A DNA stretch of 16,306 nt from JAGLTZ01 sp964637695 (GTDB lineage: Bacteria > Blakebacterota > Blakebacteria > Blakebacterales > Blakebacteraceae), in contig CAZWVF010000055.1 in assembly GCA_964637695.1 (NCBI GenBank), positions 1 to 16,306 of the forward strand. Reading direction: 5' to 3'. The translations under genes were made by a program, and so were the position numbers. Under the pieces are notes generated by a model that was given only the letters and a program-made list of their open reading frames with translations, was not told the origin of the DNA and did not search any database. Every line of letters begins with the position of its first letter. Within the stretch, counting starts at the first letter, position 1. Shown here piece after piece: positions 7,630-14,922 of the stretch.

Positions 7630-8487
7630 CTACTGGGTGTAAGGGGCGAGGGCACGGCTGCGCGAGCTGTGCCGCAGACGCCGGATCGCCTTTTCCTTGA
7701 TCTGACGCACCCTTTCACGGGTGAGCCCGAACCTGGTGCCGATCTGCTCCAGGGTCATCGGCTTCTCGCGACCGATACCGAAATATAGACGGATCACCTC
7801 CGACTCGCGGTCGGTCAGGGTAGAAAGAGCCTTTATGACTTCCTTCTGCAGCGCCTCATCAAAGAGATCCTCATCGGGGGGAGCCTGCACCTCGTCCTCG
7901 AGAACGTCGAGGAGCCGGTTGTCCTCACCTTCCTGGAATGGAGCATCCAGGCTCAGGTGGCGGCTGCTGATCTTCAGGGTGTCGGTAACTTCACTCGAGC
8001 TCATGTCGAGCTTTTCGGCAATCTCTTCGGCCGAGGGTTCGCGCCCGTAGTTCTGCTCCAGGTCGGAGCTGACCTTGCCGATCTTGTGAAGGGCGCCCAC
8101 CCTGTTCAGGGGGAGACGCACGATCCGAGACTGCTCGGCCAGAGCCTGGAGGATAGCCTGGCGGATCCACCAGACCGCATAGGAGATGAACTTGAATCCC
8201 TTCGTTTCATCGAAGCGCTTGGCCGCCTTGATGAGACCCAGGTTCCCCTCGTTGATGAGATCGCCAAGGGAGAGGCCCTGGTTCTGATACTGCTTGGCCA
8301 CACTTACAACGAAGCGGAGGTTTGCCTGCACCAGTTTGTTGAGCGCGTCCTGATCGTCCTTCTTGACCAGCTTGGCAAGACGCACCTCTTCGGCGGCATC
8401 GATGAGGGATACTTCACCGATCTCCTGAAGGTATTTGTCCAACGACTGGTCTTCGCGGGTATACGGTTTCTTAGTAAGCTTGGCCAA
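7630..8487 (-). CDS. rpoD: RNA polymerase primary sigma factor, short RpoD/SigA type
   Basis: 285 residues, with no long region 1.1. Region 1.2 SLDKYLQEIG lies at 15-24. Region 2 runs from LRFVVSVAKQYQNQG at 57-71 through GDLINEGNLGLIKAAKRFD and GFKFISYAVWWIRQAI at 97-112 (core binding and -10 recognition). Region 3 includes SRIVRLPLNRVG at 120-131, and region 4.2 is MTLEQIGTRFGLTRERVRQIKEKAIRRLRH at 244-273 (-35 helix-turn-helix). This length and these motifs match the primary sigma of Bacteroidota/Chlorobi and their relatives. Strong conservation of every core motif favours the main sigma over an RpoS or RpoH paralogue. The start is TTG at 8487; AAGGAG lies 10 nt upstream and no ATG or GTG fits before the conserved region. 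A near-consensus promoter lies 195 bp upstream. Confidence 0.92.
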   Translation of the reverse strand: MAKLTKKPYTREDQSLDKYLQEIGEVSLIDAAEEVRLAKLVKKDDQDALNKLVQANLRFVVSVAKQYQNQGLSLGDLINEGNLGLIKAAKRFDETKGFKFISYAVWWIRQAILQALAEQSRIVRLPLNRVGALHKIGKVSSDLEQNYGREPSAEEIAEKLDMSSSEVTDTLKISSRHLSLDAPFQEGEDNRLLDVLEDEVQAPPDEDLFDEALQKEVIKALSTLTDRESEVIRLYFGIGREKPMTLEQIGTRFGLTRERVRQIKEKAIRRLRHSSRSRALAPYTQ

Positions 8488-8905
8488 GTCCTTCGTGCTC
8501 CTTACAATCCCCTCTTCAGAGGAAACTACCTTTCAAACAATGGTTCTTCACTTTCATTTGAAGCGCGCTCTTTCTGTTGGACGCTCGGTTTGGTGCAAAG
8601 TTCCTGTCCCGCAAGGCGGCTGACACGATCCATAAAATGATGCGAAGGACCGGACCAGGACGGGAACTGTTATAGCTAGGAAGTATCATGGAAAGTACTG
8701 CTTCTGTCAATACTGCTTTCAGACTTCTGCAAAACGCTTCTCCCCGCGCACCCGACCGTACCACAACACCGCCTCCTCCTCAAACAGAATTATCCGTTTT
8801 TATTCCAGGGCGCCCGGCTGTCAATACCATTATTACTGATAAAACGTGCTGCCCCTTCATTTTGTTGAGTTGATTCCGGAAATCGCTGCCATGACCGCCA
8901 GGGCA
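8488..8905. other. Gene-free stretch holding the sigma factor leader and promoters
   Basis: 418 bases between the capA stop and the sigma factor start, with no credible coding sequence. On the minus strand it holds the promoter at 8682-8710, then a leader of about 190 nt. The leader has a CCGC-CTT-GCGG hairpin (8609-8619), a CCTCT/AGAGG palindrome (8511-8522) and the AAGGAG of the sigma gene. Farther up is a second TTGACA (8819-8824), followed 16 bp later by TAAAAA, a weaker possible promoter, with the palindrome GGGCGCCC (8808-8815) in its spacer. I see no clear intrinsic terminator for capA. Confidence 0.5.
8682..8710 (-). promoter_or_regulatory. Near-consensus promoter of the sigma factor gene
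   Basis: On the minus strand, TTGACA (8705-8710, perfect -35), a 17-bp spacer and GATACT (8682-8687, 4 of 6 to TATAAT). Predicted transcription start is near 8675, leaving a leader of about 188 nt before the TTG at 8487. The match to the housekeeping consensus fits autoregulated expression by the sigma factor itself (inference). Confidence 0.65.
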
Positions 8906-10183
8906 TCAGGGAGGCGGGAGAAGGAGGAGGAAACCTTCGGGATCGATCACTATCCCTTCATGCCCTGCCGCAGATGAATCGGCCAAAGCCTGCAGCACAC
9001 CGCTCTCAAGGATACTCCACATTGAAGGCTCCAGCGGCAGAGGACGAAACTCGCGCCGCAGATTGTTCACGTCGAGAGGGTGAAGCTCGGCGGCCACCGG
9101 AGAGTCGCCCACAAATTTCACTATCAGAGCCGCCCCTCCGGCCACCGGGGAGTATGAACCGAATATGAAGTTCCCGAGGCTGTAGGCTATCAATCTCTCT
9201 CTATACCACTCCAGGGGCTGCAGTGTGTGGGGGTGATGGCCAACCACAAGGTCTGCTCCATTGTCGATCGCTATGCGGGCCAGGATCCGCTGGTACTCCC
9301 TCGGTGTTTCCAGCAGTTCGCCGCTCCAGTGGAAAGCGACGATCACAATATCAGCCTCACCGTCGGCCCTTCTCACCTCCCTTGCCAGGCCCTCGTCACT
9401 TGCATGCGCCGTTCCCGCTCTCTGGCCGGTCGCCCAGAACTGTGCCGGAAAAGTGTGATTGTACGCCAGGAATGCCACACGGATTCCGCCTTTTTCCACG
9501 ATCGTGTGGCTGTGCGCCTCATCTTTTGTTCGTCCGGTACCGACGTGCCGGATCCCGATCGAATCGAGGGCCGCCCATGTACCGATGAGTCCGGCAACGC
9601 CGTAATCGAGGATGTGGTTGTTGGCCAGTGTCACGATGTCGAAACCGCCGGCCTTCAGAACGGCGGCCCTGGCGGGAGGAACGACGAATGTATAGGTTTT
9701 CTCTGCTCTCTCCACACCTGTTGTATCGGCCAGGAAGGGTGCCTCCAGATTTCCAGAGAGCAGGTCGGCTCTCTGCAGAATGGGCAGGACATCGGAGTAG
9801 GGATAGGCCGGTCCGTAAGTGCCGATTACATCTATCAGCCACGAACCAAGCATGATATCCCCTACGGTGCCGACGGTGAGGGTGTCGCTTAGTGCCATGC
9901 CACGTGACAAATGTCGGCACCGAGAGTGACGCCGCGCCCGGCCGGCAAGGCGCGTCGACGAGGCATAGCGGTGGCTACGGTGAGGAGATGCAACGCCGCC
10001 GGTCGGAATGCAGCGCCGCTCGAATGCCACGGTTGTCGCGTGACAGGGCACAAGGGTACTGCTGCCTGTAAGGGAGGATTCTACCATTATTGAGACCGGG
10101 TGCGCCCCGGCCTGTGCGCCCGACCAGATAACAGCCATAAGGCCGAGGATGGTCGCAGCCGCTTTCACGTTTCTGGATAGCAT
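8906..10183 (-). CDS. CapA-family metallophosphatase, exported, with in-frame repeat insertion
   Basis: 425 residues. A signal peptide (basic RNVK, hydrophobic core about 8-21, AQA cleavage near 25) is followed by a short linker, residues 45-98 encoded by the palindromic element, and then the CapA/PGA_cap domain (about 101-385). Domain motifs are TVGTVGDIML at 103-112, SGNLEAPF at 143-150, LANNHILDYG at 187-195, FHWSGELLE at 284-292, GHHPHTLQP at 315-323 and YSLGNFIFG at 334-342. These are the metal-binding motifs of the calcineurin-like fold. CapA proteins are linked to poly-gamma-glutamate capsules, but many act in unknown contexts and no pgs/cap genes are seen here. It follows kbl by 26 bp. 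No strong Shine-Dalgarno sequence precedes 10183. An internal ATG at 9898, inside the element, could start a protein without a signal peptide, but the intact upstream frame favours the full form. Confidence 0.85.
   Translation of the reverse strand: MLSRNVKAAATILGLMAVIWSGAQAGAHPVSIMVESSLTGSSTLVPCHATTVAFERRCIPTGGVASPHRSHRYASSTRLAGRARRHSRCRHLSRGMALSDTLTVGTVGDIMLGSWLIDVIGTYGPAYPYSDVLPILQRADLLSGNLEAPFLADTTGVERAEKTYTFVVPPARAAVLKAGGFDIVTLANNHILDYGVAGLIGTWAALDSIGIRHVGTGRTKDEAHSHTIVEKGGIRVAFLAYNHTFPAQFWATGQRAGTAHASDEGLAREVRRADGEADIVIVAFHWSGELLETPREYQRILARIAIDNGADLVVGHHPHTLQPLEWYRERLIAYSLGNFIFGSYSPVAGGAALIVKFVGDSPVAAELHPLDVNNLRREFRPLPLEPSMWSILESGVLQALADSSAAGHEGIVIDPEGFLLLLPPP
9892..10051. repeat. 160-bp palindromic element inserted in frame in capA (copy 2, complete)
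   Basis: Terminal inverted repeats of 19 bp at 9892-9910 and 10033-10051 match at 16 of 19 positions when one is reversed and complemented. A central TAGC/GCTA hairpin (9966-9969 with 9974-9977) is centred at 9971.5, exactly the middle of the element, and further pairing is scattered between, so the whole unit is an imperfect palindrome. The right half recurs at 1-73. The left flank is TA and the right flank AA; 160 bp plus a 2-bp duplication is 162, a multiple of three, so insertion would keep the reading frame. Element family not recognised. It has no room for a transposase, so it would be mobilised in trans if mobile. Confidence 0.8.
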
Positions 10184-10209
10184 CGGTAATTAAAGGGATC
10201 GGATATCAG

Positions 10210-11397
10210 TTAATCTATCACTCCCAGCCCGCGTCCGATGGCGCCGAACGCCTCCAGCGCCCTGTCGAGATCGTCAACGGTGTGAGCTGCGGTCATCATG
10301 ACTCTGATGCGGGCTTTTTCCCTGGGAACGGTCGGGAAACCGATAGCCATCGCGAAGAAGCCCTTTTCGAAGAGAGACATGGAGAAGGCCTGCGCGGTTT
10401 CCGCCTCGTAGAGCATCACCGGAACGATCGGGGTTTCGGTCATGCCTGTATCAAAGCCCAGATCGGCCATCCCCTTCTTGAAGTAATCCGTGTTCTCCCA
10501 CAGCTTCCTTACCGGCTCATCAGATTCCTCAAGCAGATCGACCGCGGCGATCGCCGCCGCTGTATCCGCCGGACTGAGACTGCTGCTGAAAAGAAAGGGT
10601 CGTCCCTGATGTTTGACGTAATCAACCACTGTCTTCGAACCGGAAACGAATCCTCCCACGACACCGAATGCCTTGCTGAGGGTTCCCACTTCTATCTGAC
10701 AGCGGCCGTGCAGACCGAAGTGATCAACAATCCCGCGGCCGTGGCTGCCGAGCACACCTTCACCGTGAGCGTCATCGACCATTACAACCGCGTCGAACTC
10801 TTCGGCAGCTTCAACGATTCTGTCGAGGGGGGCCACATCTCCATCCATGCTGAAGACGCCATCGGTGATTATCAGCCGGGTACGGCACTGCTGCACTTCA
10901 GGCTCTTCGAGCCTGGCCCTCAGATCCTCCACGTCGCGGTGCTTCCAGACCCGCCGCTGCGCCTTGCCCAGGCGGACGCCGTCGATGATGGAGGCGTGGT
11001 TCAACTCGTCCGAGAGGATGACATCCTCCTCGCCCACGATGGCGGGGATAACAGCCTGGTTGGCATTGAAACCTGACTGCAGCACAACGGTGGCTTCCAC
11101 ATTCTTGAAGGCAGCCAGCCGGTTTTCCAGCTTTTCATGGATATCCATGGTGCCGGCGATCGTGCGGACGGCGCCCGGACCCACTCCATATTTATCAAGC
11201 GCAGCCCTGGCGGCTTCCTTCAGCCTGGGGTGGTTGGCCAGCCCCAGATAGTTGTTGGAACAGAGGTTGAGAACCTGCTTCCCCTCAATCGTCAGCCATG
11301 CTCCCTGCGGGCTCTCAAGTATTCTGAAGTGGATTCCCAGCCCTTTGCCCCGCAACTCCTCCAGATGTGCTACCAGATGATCCATACCAGCCGCCAT
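10210..11397 (-). CDS. kbl: Glycine C-acetyltransferase (2-amino-3-ketobutyrate CoA ligase)
   Basis: PLP enzyme of the alpha-oxoamine synthase family. With CoA it cleaves 2-amino-3-oxobutyrate, the Tdh product, into glycine and acetyl-CoA. Seen in the 395 residues: LCSNNYLGLANHPRL at 45-59, GVGPGAVRTIAGT at 71-83, SGFNAN at 108-113, SDELNHASIIDG at 129-140, VDDAHGEGVLG at 207-217 (D209 and H211 contact PLP), and GTLSKAFG at 238-245 with Schiff-base lysine K242. Family relatives BioF and serine palmitoyltransferase share these motifs; the adjacent tdh decides for Kbl. ATG at 11397 with AGGAG about 8 nt upstream. tdh ends 30 bp upstream, and capA starts 26 bp downstream, so the three probably form one operon. 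Confidence 0.93.
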   Translation of the reverse strand: MAAGMDHLVAHLEELRGKGLGIHFRILESPQGAWLTIEGKQVLNLCSNNYLGLANHPRLKEAARAALDKYGVGPGAVRTIAGTMDIHEKLENRLAAFKNVEATVVLQSGFNANQAVIPAIVGEEDVILSDELNHASIIDGVRLGKAQRRVWKHRDVEDLRARLEEPEVQQCRTRLIITDGVFSMDGDVAPLDRIVEAAEEFDAVVMVDDAHGEGVLGSHGRGIVDHFGLHGRCQIEVGTLSKAFGVVGGFVSGSKTVVDYVKHQGRPFLFSSSLSPADTAAAIAAVDLLEESDEPVRKLWENTDYFKKGMADLGFDTGMTETPIVPVMLYEAETAQAFSMSLFEKGFFAMAIGFPTVPREKARIRVMMTAAHTVDDLDRALEAFGAIGRGLGVID

Positions 11398-11427
11398 CTA
11401 CCTGCTCCTGTAGTTTTGGTTCTGTTT

Positions 11428-12501
11428 TCATCCCTGTGGATTCGACTGCGGATATCCCTGCGATACCGACAGGACGACCTTGCCGCAGGTCCCCTCATCC
11501 ATCAGGTGAATCCCCTCTTCGAACGATTCCAGATCGAATGTGTGAGTCAGGACCTGAGTGATGTCAAGGCCCTCCTCACTTATCAGTTTCGACATCGTTT
11601 CCCACGTCTTCCATATCTGTCTTCCGACGATACCGTAGAAACGGATCCCCCTGAAGATCAGTTCGTTCAGATCTATCGATACGTCGCCGGGTGGAAGACC
11701 GAGCTGGGCAATATGACCTCCCGGGATCGTGCAGAGGATGGCATCCCGGATCGCCTGCGGGTGTCCCGACATCTCGAGTACGGCATCAACACCACTGCCG
11801 GTAATATCTCTGACCGCCTCCACAAGCGGAACTTCAGATGGATCGATCAGGTGATCGGCTCCCATTCGGCCGGCCAGGTCGAGCCGGTAGGCGTTAGGTT
11901 CCGATACGATGATCTTTGATGCACCGGTGACCCTGGCCACCCCCACGGCAAAGGTGCCTATCGGGCCCGCCCCCGTGACCAGCACCTGCCGGCCGGCAAG
12001 GGGCTCGATCGTGGCGGTATGGACGGCGTTGCCGAACGGTTCGAGGGCAGACGCGACTCGCGGATCGAGATCGGGAGGATTTTTCCACAGGTTCCCGGCC
12101 GGGACGACGATGTAGTCGGCAAATGCACCGTCAATATCCACACCGAGGATCCTCGTGTTGAGGCATACGTGATATTGGTCTCTGCTGCACGGTATGCACT
12201 CGTGGCAGACTATATGGGTTTCGGCCGAAACGAAATCTCCTTCTGAAACACGGGAAACACGTGGCCCGACCTCCTCCACGATGCCGCACAGCTCATGTCC
12301 CATGATCTGTGGAATACGCGGACCGATCCTTCCCTCGGCCCACTCGTTCCATTCATAGATGTGATGATCGGTACCGCAGATGGATGCCGAAACAACTCTG
12401 ATGAGAGCCTCCCCCTCACCCGGAACCGGTTTTGGTACTTCCTGCAGTTGAGCTCCGCGACCCGGAGCCGTTTTTACGATCGCGCGCATCGTCTCGGCCA
12501 T
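11428..12501 (-). CDS. tdh: L-threonine 3-dehydrogenase, zinc alcohol dehydrogenase type
   Basis: Oxidises L-threonine with NAD+ to 2-amino-3-oxobutyrate, which Kbl then cleaves. Seen in the 357 residues: catalytic zinc ligands C42, H69 and E70 with T44 and H47 (CGTDHH at 42-47, GHE at 68-70), structural-zinc cysteines C99, C102, C105 and C113, E154 in ALEPFGNAVHT, and the NAD-binding GAGPIG at 177-182. The spacing matches E. coli Tdh closely, and length is within a few residues apart from a short C-terminal tail. The start is ATG at 12501; an ATG four codons later (12489) gives an N-terminus more like other Tdh proteins, and neither has a strong Shine-Dalgarno sequence. Divergent to lpxH across about 158 bp. 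Confidence 0.94.
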   Translation of the reverse strand: MAETMRAIVKTAPGRGAQLQEVPKPVPGEGEALIRVVSASICGTDHHIYEWNEWAEGRIGPRIPQIMGHELCGIVEEVGPRVSRVSEGDFVSAETHIVCHECIPCSRDQYHVCLNTRILGVDIDGAFADYIVVPAGNLWKNPPDLDPRVASALEPFGNAVHTATIEPLAGRQVLVTGAGPIGTFAVGVARVTGASKIIVSEPNAYRLDLAGRMGADHLIDPSEVPLVEAVRDITGSGVDAVLEMSGHPQAIRDAILCTIPGGHIAQLGLPPGDVSIDLNELIFRGIRFYGIVGRQIWKTWETMSKLISEEGLDITQVLTHTFDLESFEEGIHLMDEGTCGKVVLSVSQGYPQSNPQG

Positions 12502-12659
12502 TACAGCTCATTTCCATGTCTGAATCGTGACGATATCCTACCCTCGTTTCCGGATGGGCACTATATAAGTTTCTTTTGCCTGCCACCGGTGTCAACATCC
12601 ACCTCATAATCCCGTTACGGTTGCCTACCAGACATCCGGTGAAGTACCTTGGCCCCGTC

Positions 12660-13406
12660 ATGGCAGCCATCTATTTCATATCAGATGTGCACCTGGGGCT
12701 GGAAGATGCCGATGCGGAGGCTTCGAAAGAGGTACGTCTGCTCCAGCTTATCGATCAGGTCTCCGGTGACGGCGTGCGTTTATACATAGTCGGAGATCTC
12801 TTCGACTTCTGGTTCGAGTACCGCTATGCCATCCCTGCGTGTGGAACACAGACTCTGGCCGCACTGAAAGGTCTTACCGGTGCCGGAGTTGAGGTTCACT
12901 ACATGGCAGGCAATCACGATTTCGCGCTCGGCCCATACCTCTCGGACACCATCGGATGCATCCTGCATTTCGATCCTTTCGCCGCCGAATTCGAGGGAAC
13001 CCGCTTCTACCTGCACCATGGAGATGGACTGGCCGGCCGCGATCCGGGCTACCGGATACTCAAGAGGGTGATACGCAACAGGCTTTCGAAGCGGATGTGG
13101 AGTCTGCTTCACCCCGACATCGGATTCGCCCTTGCCCGCCGATTCTCGAGTGCGAGCCGCAGCTATACGTACGGGAAGGATTACGGGAAGAGCGAGATGC
13201 TCGACACCTTCCTTCTGGAGAGGGAGAAGGAGGGATTTGACTACATCGTGATGGGGCATACCCACAGGGCCGAAGACCGGCTTCTGGAGGAAGGTTCCCA
13301 TTACATCAATATGGGCGGCTGGCCGGGCGGCGGTACCCCGTTTGCCCGTTTCGAGGATGGTACCATGACGGTAATCCGCCCCGATGGGAGCAGAGCAGAA
13401 CTTTAA
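12660..13406 (+). CDS. lpxH: UDP-2,3-diacylglucosamine hydrolase (LpxH)-type metallophosphatase
   Basis: Calcineurin-like phosphoesterase that turns UDP-2,3-diacylglucosamine into lipid X, the fourth step of lipid A synthesis, at the inner-membrane surface. Seen in the 248 residues: metal-site motifs SDVHLG (D9, H11), GDLFDFW (D46) at 45-51, GNHDF (N85, H86) at 84-88, HHGDG (H120) at 119-123 and GHTHRAE (H200, H202) at 199-205, with INMGGW near 216-221. HGDGLAGRDPGYRILKRVIRN is the LpxH-style insertion cap. I chose the ATG at 12660 because it places D9 as in known LpxH; a GTG at 12639 is possible and no strong ribosome site is present for either. It implies a lipid A outer membrane. Confidence 0.88.
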   Translation: MAAIYFISDVHLGLEDADAEASKEVRLLQLIDQVSGDGVRLYIVGDLFDFWFEYRYAIPACGTQTLAALKGLTGAGVEVHYMAGNHDFALGPYLSDTIGCILHFDPFAAEFEGTRFYLHHGDGLAGRDPGYRILKRVIRNRLSKRMWSLLHPDIGFALARRFSSASRSYTYGKDYGKSEMLDTFLLEREKEGFDYIVMGHTHRAEDRLLEEGSHYINMGGWPGGGTPFARFEDGTMTVIRPDGSRAEL

Positions 13407-13423
13407 CAGAATCCTTTAGATTA

Positions 13424-14065
13424 TCAGTGCCCATCCGGAGTCCGTTCTGTGGACTGAAGTCCCTCTGCCTTCTTCCTTGCTGATTTCCTGATCAGCGGAT
13501 CCCGGATGCGATCAATCCAATAATATATTGCATCCACTGCCGGTCCATCAGTCATGTCAATCTCAGGCAGATACCGGAACCGATTGCCTTTTCTGGTCGA
13601 GAGATAGAGGGAATCCACGATCGCCTTTTCGGGTGTTGCAAGCAGGAATGCCCGGTTCGGGCCGTTCCAGTCGAATCCATCGAAAAAGCCAGGCTGAATC
13701 TGGTGGAATGAGAATGTCCCAACGGCGGTTCTGACCAGGCGAGTAGGACCCGTGCTGACTGCGTAGATGACCTGAGGAATCTGATCAATCAACCCGTGCA
13801 GGTTCAACGCCGTTAGAAGAGATACGTATGCACGGTGGTTTCCTGCCAGATAGGGCACAAGCCCGAAACGGCTGAAACGCGGGTCGGCATGGTTGCACCA
13901 GAGGCCGCGCGCTGCTTTCACCAGAAGCCCCTGCCGTGCCATTCTGCTCAAGACCTGGCTCGCCGCCGAAAGGGTGCCTTTTCTTACCGCCGCGATTTCG
14001 CGTGTAGTGAATATCGGGCGTCCAAGGGCTTGAATCGCCTGCTCAACCGTCACTCTGTCCCCCAT
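13424..14065 (-). CDS. AbiEi-type antitoxin / transcriptional regulator
   Basis: 213 residues from the ATG at 14065. The N-terminal winged helix-turn-helix (about 1-65) reads FTTREIAAV, then SQVLSRMARQGLLVKAARGLW, the usual AbiEi start, with DNA-binding and autorepressing potential. The C-terminal part carries STGPTRLVRT, FSFHQIQPGFFDGF and ATPEKAIVDSLYL, matching the antitoxin C-terminal domain of type IV systems. The frame is open further upstream to 14134, but that stretch lies inside the toxin gene. The ATG at 14065 falls 10 bp after the toxin stop, with AGG about 6 nt upstream, and gives the standard N-terminus. It is cotranscribed after the toxin, the reverse of the usual abiEi-abiEii order. 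It ends convergent to lpxH across 17 bp. Confidence 0.82.
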   Translation of the reverse strand: MGDRVTVEQAIQALGRPIFTTREIAAVRKGTLSAASQVLSRMARQGLLVKAARGLWCNHADPRFSRFGLVPYLAGNHRAYVSLLTALNLHGLIDQIPQVIYAVSTGPTRLVRTAVGTFSFHQIQPGFFDGFDWNGPNRAFLLATPEKAIVDSLYLSTRKGNRFRYLPEIDMTDGPAVDAIYYWIDRIRDPLIRKSARKKAEGLQSTERTPDGH

Positions 14066-14075
14066 TGCAGCCTGC

Positions 14076-14837
14076 TTACTCCAGGATGTCGACGACACCA
14101 AGACGCATATCATCCCAGACAGTCTCCATGTCATAGGAACTGCGATCCTCCGGGCTCAGGAAGTTGAGTACCGTGTCCCGGAATTCCTCGAACGAGATTC
14201 TGTAGACACGCTCAGTGATTGCTTCCCGTTCTCGTGAAGAGAACTCGGCCTTCGGCTCGTATTGCATTACTTCAGGCTGGGTTTGGAGCGAATGAATGTC
14301 GAAGACGTCGCGTGCCTCTGCCTGCTGCCGATTTCTAAGGGCCACAAGCTTCTGATGCAATGCACTCGGCGCGGAGTAGTGCGGTACGACCATCGGCGCC
14401 ATTCGGTACCGCCCAAGCCTCTCTTTTGAGACCCCTTCAGACAAGAAGTCTTCCGTGATTCCCCTTCTTGAAAATTCAATCTTTGTGAACAGATCCACGC
14501 CCGCACCGGTAAGAAGGTGGACTTTGAAACGCTGGACCGTTTCTGTCTGTTTTGCATGCTCAAGGTCTGGAGGAACGATCTGGTCAATGCCATATGTCCT
14601 CAGCGAATCTCCCAGCGCATCGGACTCCAGGATAGAGATCACCGTGTCTCGTAAGGTATGAACTTCCAGGTCCTGCACATCAAGGTCCATGTCCTCCGAG
14701 TAGCGGACGCTGCCGAAAAAAAACCTCAGATTGCTACCCCCCTTCAACACGACACTGGAGAGAAGCACCGACCTTATCAGCATGCGAAGGAAGCTCAGAT
14801 GAAAAACCTCCCGAATTTCCAGATCAGTATAAAACAT
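14076..14837 (-). CDS. AbiEii/AbiGii-type nucleotidyltransferase toxin
   Basis: 253 residues of the DUF1814/AbiEii family, whose members act as nucleotidyltransferase toxins that modify tRNA and stop growth. Seen: LKGGSNLRF at 31-39 (K32, GGS) and RYSEDMDLDV at 45-54 with paired acids D51 and D53, a family signature for the nucleotide and metal site. Later come TKIEFSRR at 118-125, HQKLVALRNR at 161-170 (K163) and ARDVFDI at 175-181 (R176, D177, D180). All key residues are present, so the toxin looks active. The start is ATG at 14837, without any Shine-Dalgarno sequence but with a TATAAT 7 bp upstream, suggesting a leaderless message. It lies 85 bp downstream of rimO in AT-rich DNA, a likely acquired cassette. 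Confidence 0.84.
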   Translation of the reverse strand: MFYTDLEIREVFHLSFLRMLIRSVLLSSVVLKGGSNLRFFFGSVRYSEDMDLDVQDLEVHTLRDTVISILESDALGDSLRTYGIDQIVPPDLEHAKQTETVQRFKVHLLTGAGVDLFTKIEFSRRGITEDFLSEGVSKERLGRYRMAPMVVPHYSAPSALHQKLVALRNRQQAEARDVFDIHSLQTQPEVMQYEPKAEFSSREREAITERVYRISFEEFRDTVLNFLSPEDRSSYDMETVWDDMRLGVVDILE

Positions 14838-14844
14838 GTTATCT

Positions 14845-14872
14845 ATTATAGTTTAGATTCTGCTAAAATCAA
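14845..14872 (-). promoter_or_regulatory. Promoter of the toxin-antitoxin pair, probably leaderless
   Basis: On the minus strand, TTGATT (14867-14872), a 16-bp spacer and a perfect TATAAT (14845-14850). Seven bases separate the -10 from the ATG at 14837, so transcription would begin at or next to the start codon. No ribosome binding site is present. The surrounding 14838-14922 is clearly AT-rich compared with the rest of the window. Confidence 0.6.
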
Positions 14873-14922
14873 CATAATAACAAAAGAAACTTTAAAATCT
14901 GGTACAAGGAAGAAGTTCGGGT

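Noticed and set aside
8800..8815. GGGCGCCC followed by an A-rich run as a terminator for capA
   Set aside because: On the minus strand the run is A rather than T, and the palindrome has no loop.
9911..10093. Plus-strand open frame across the palindromic element
   Set aside because: It is short, R-rich and without a ribosome site; open frames on both strands follow from the palindromic, GC-rich sequence.
12560..12600. TTGACA and TATATA on the minus strand before tdh, as a promoter
   Set aside because: The spacing is 22 bp, too long for a sigma70 promoter, and no better -10 sits at 16-18 bp.
12576..12659. Upstream TTG start for lpxH
   Set aside because: The added residues are not LpxH-like; the ATG at 12660 places the first metal motif correctly.
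14066..14134. Extended antitoxin start at 14134
   Set aside because: It would lie within the toxin coding sequence, and the added residues do not resemble an AbiEi N-terminus; the ATG at 14065 fits.
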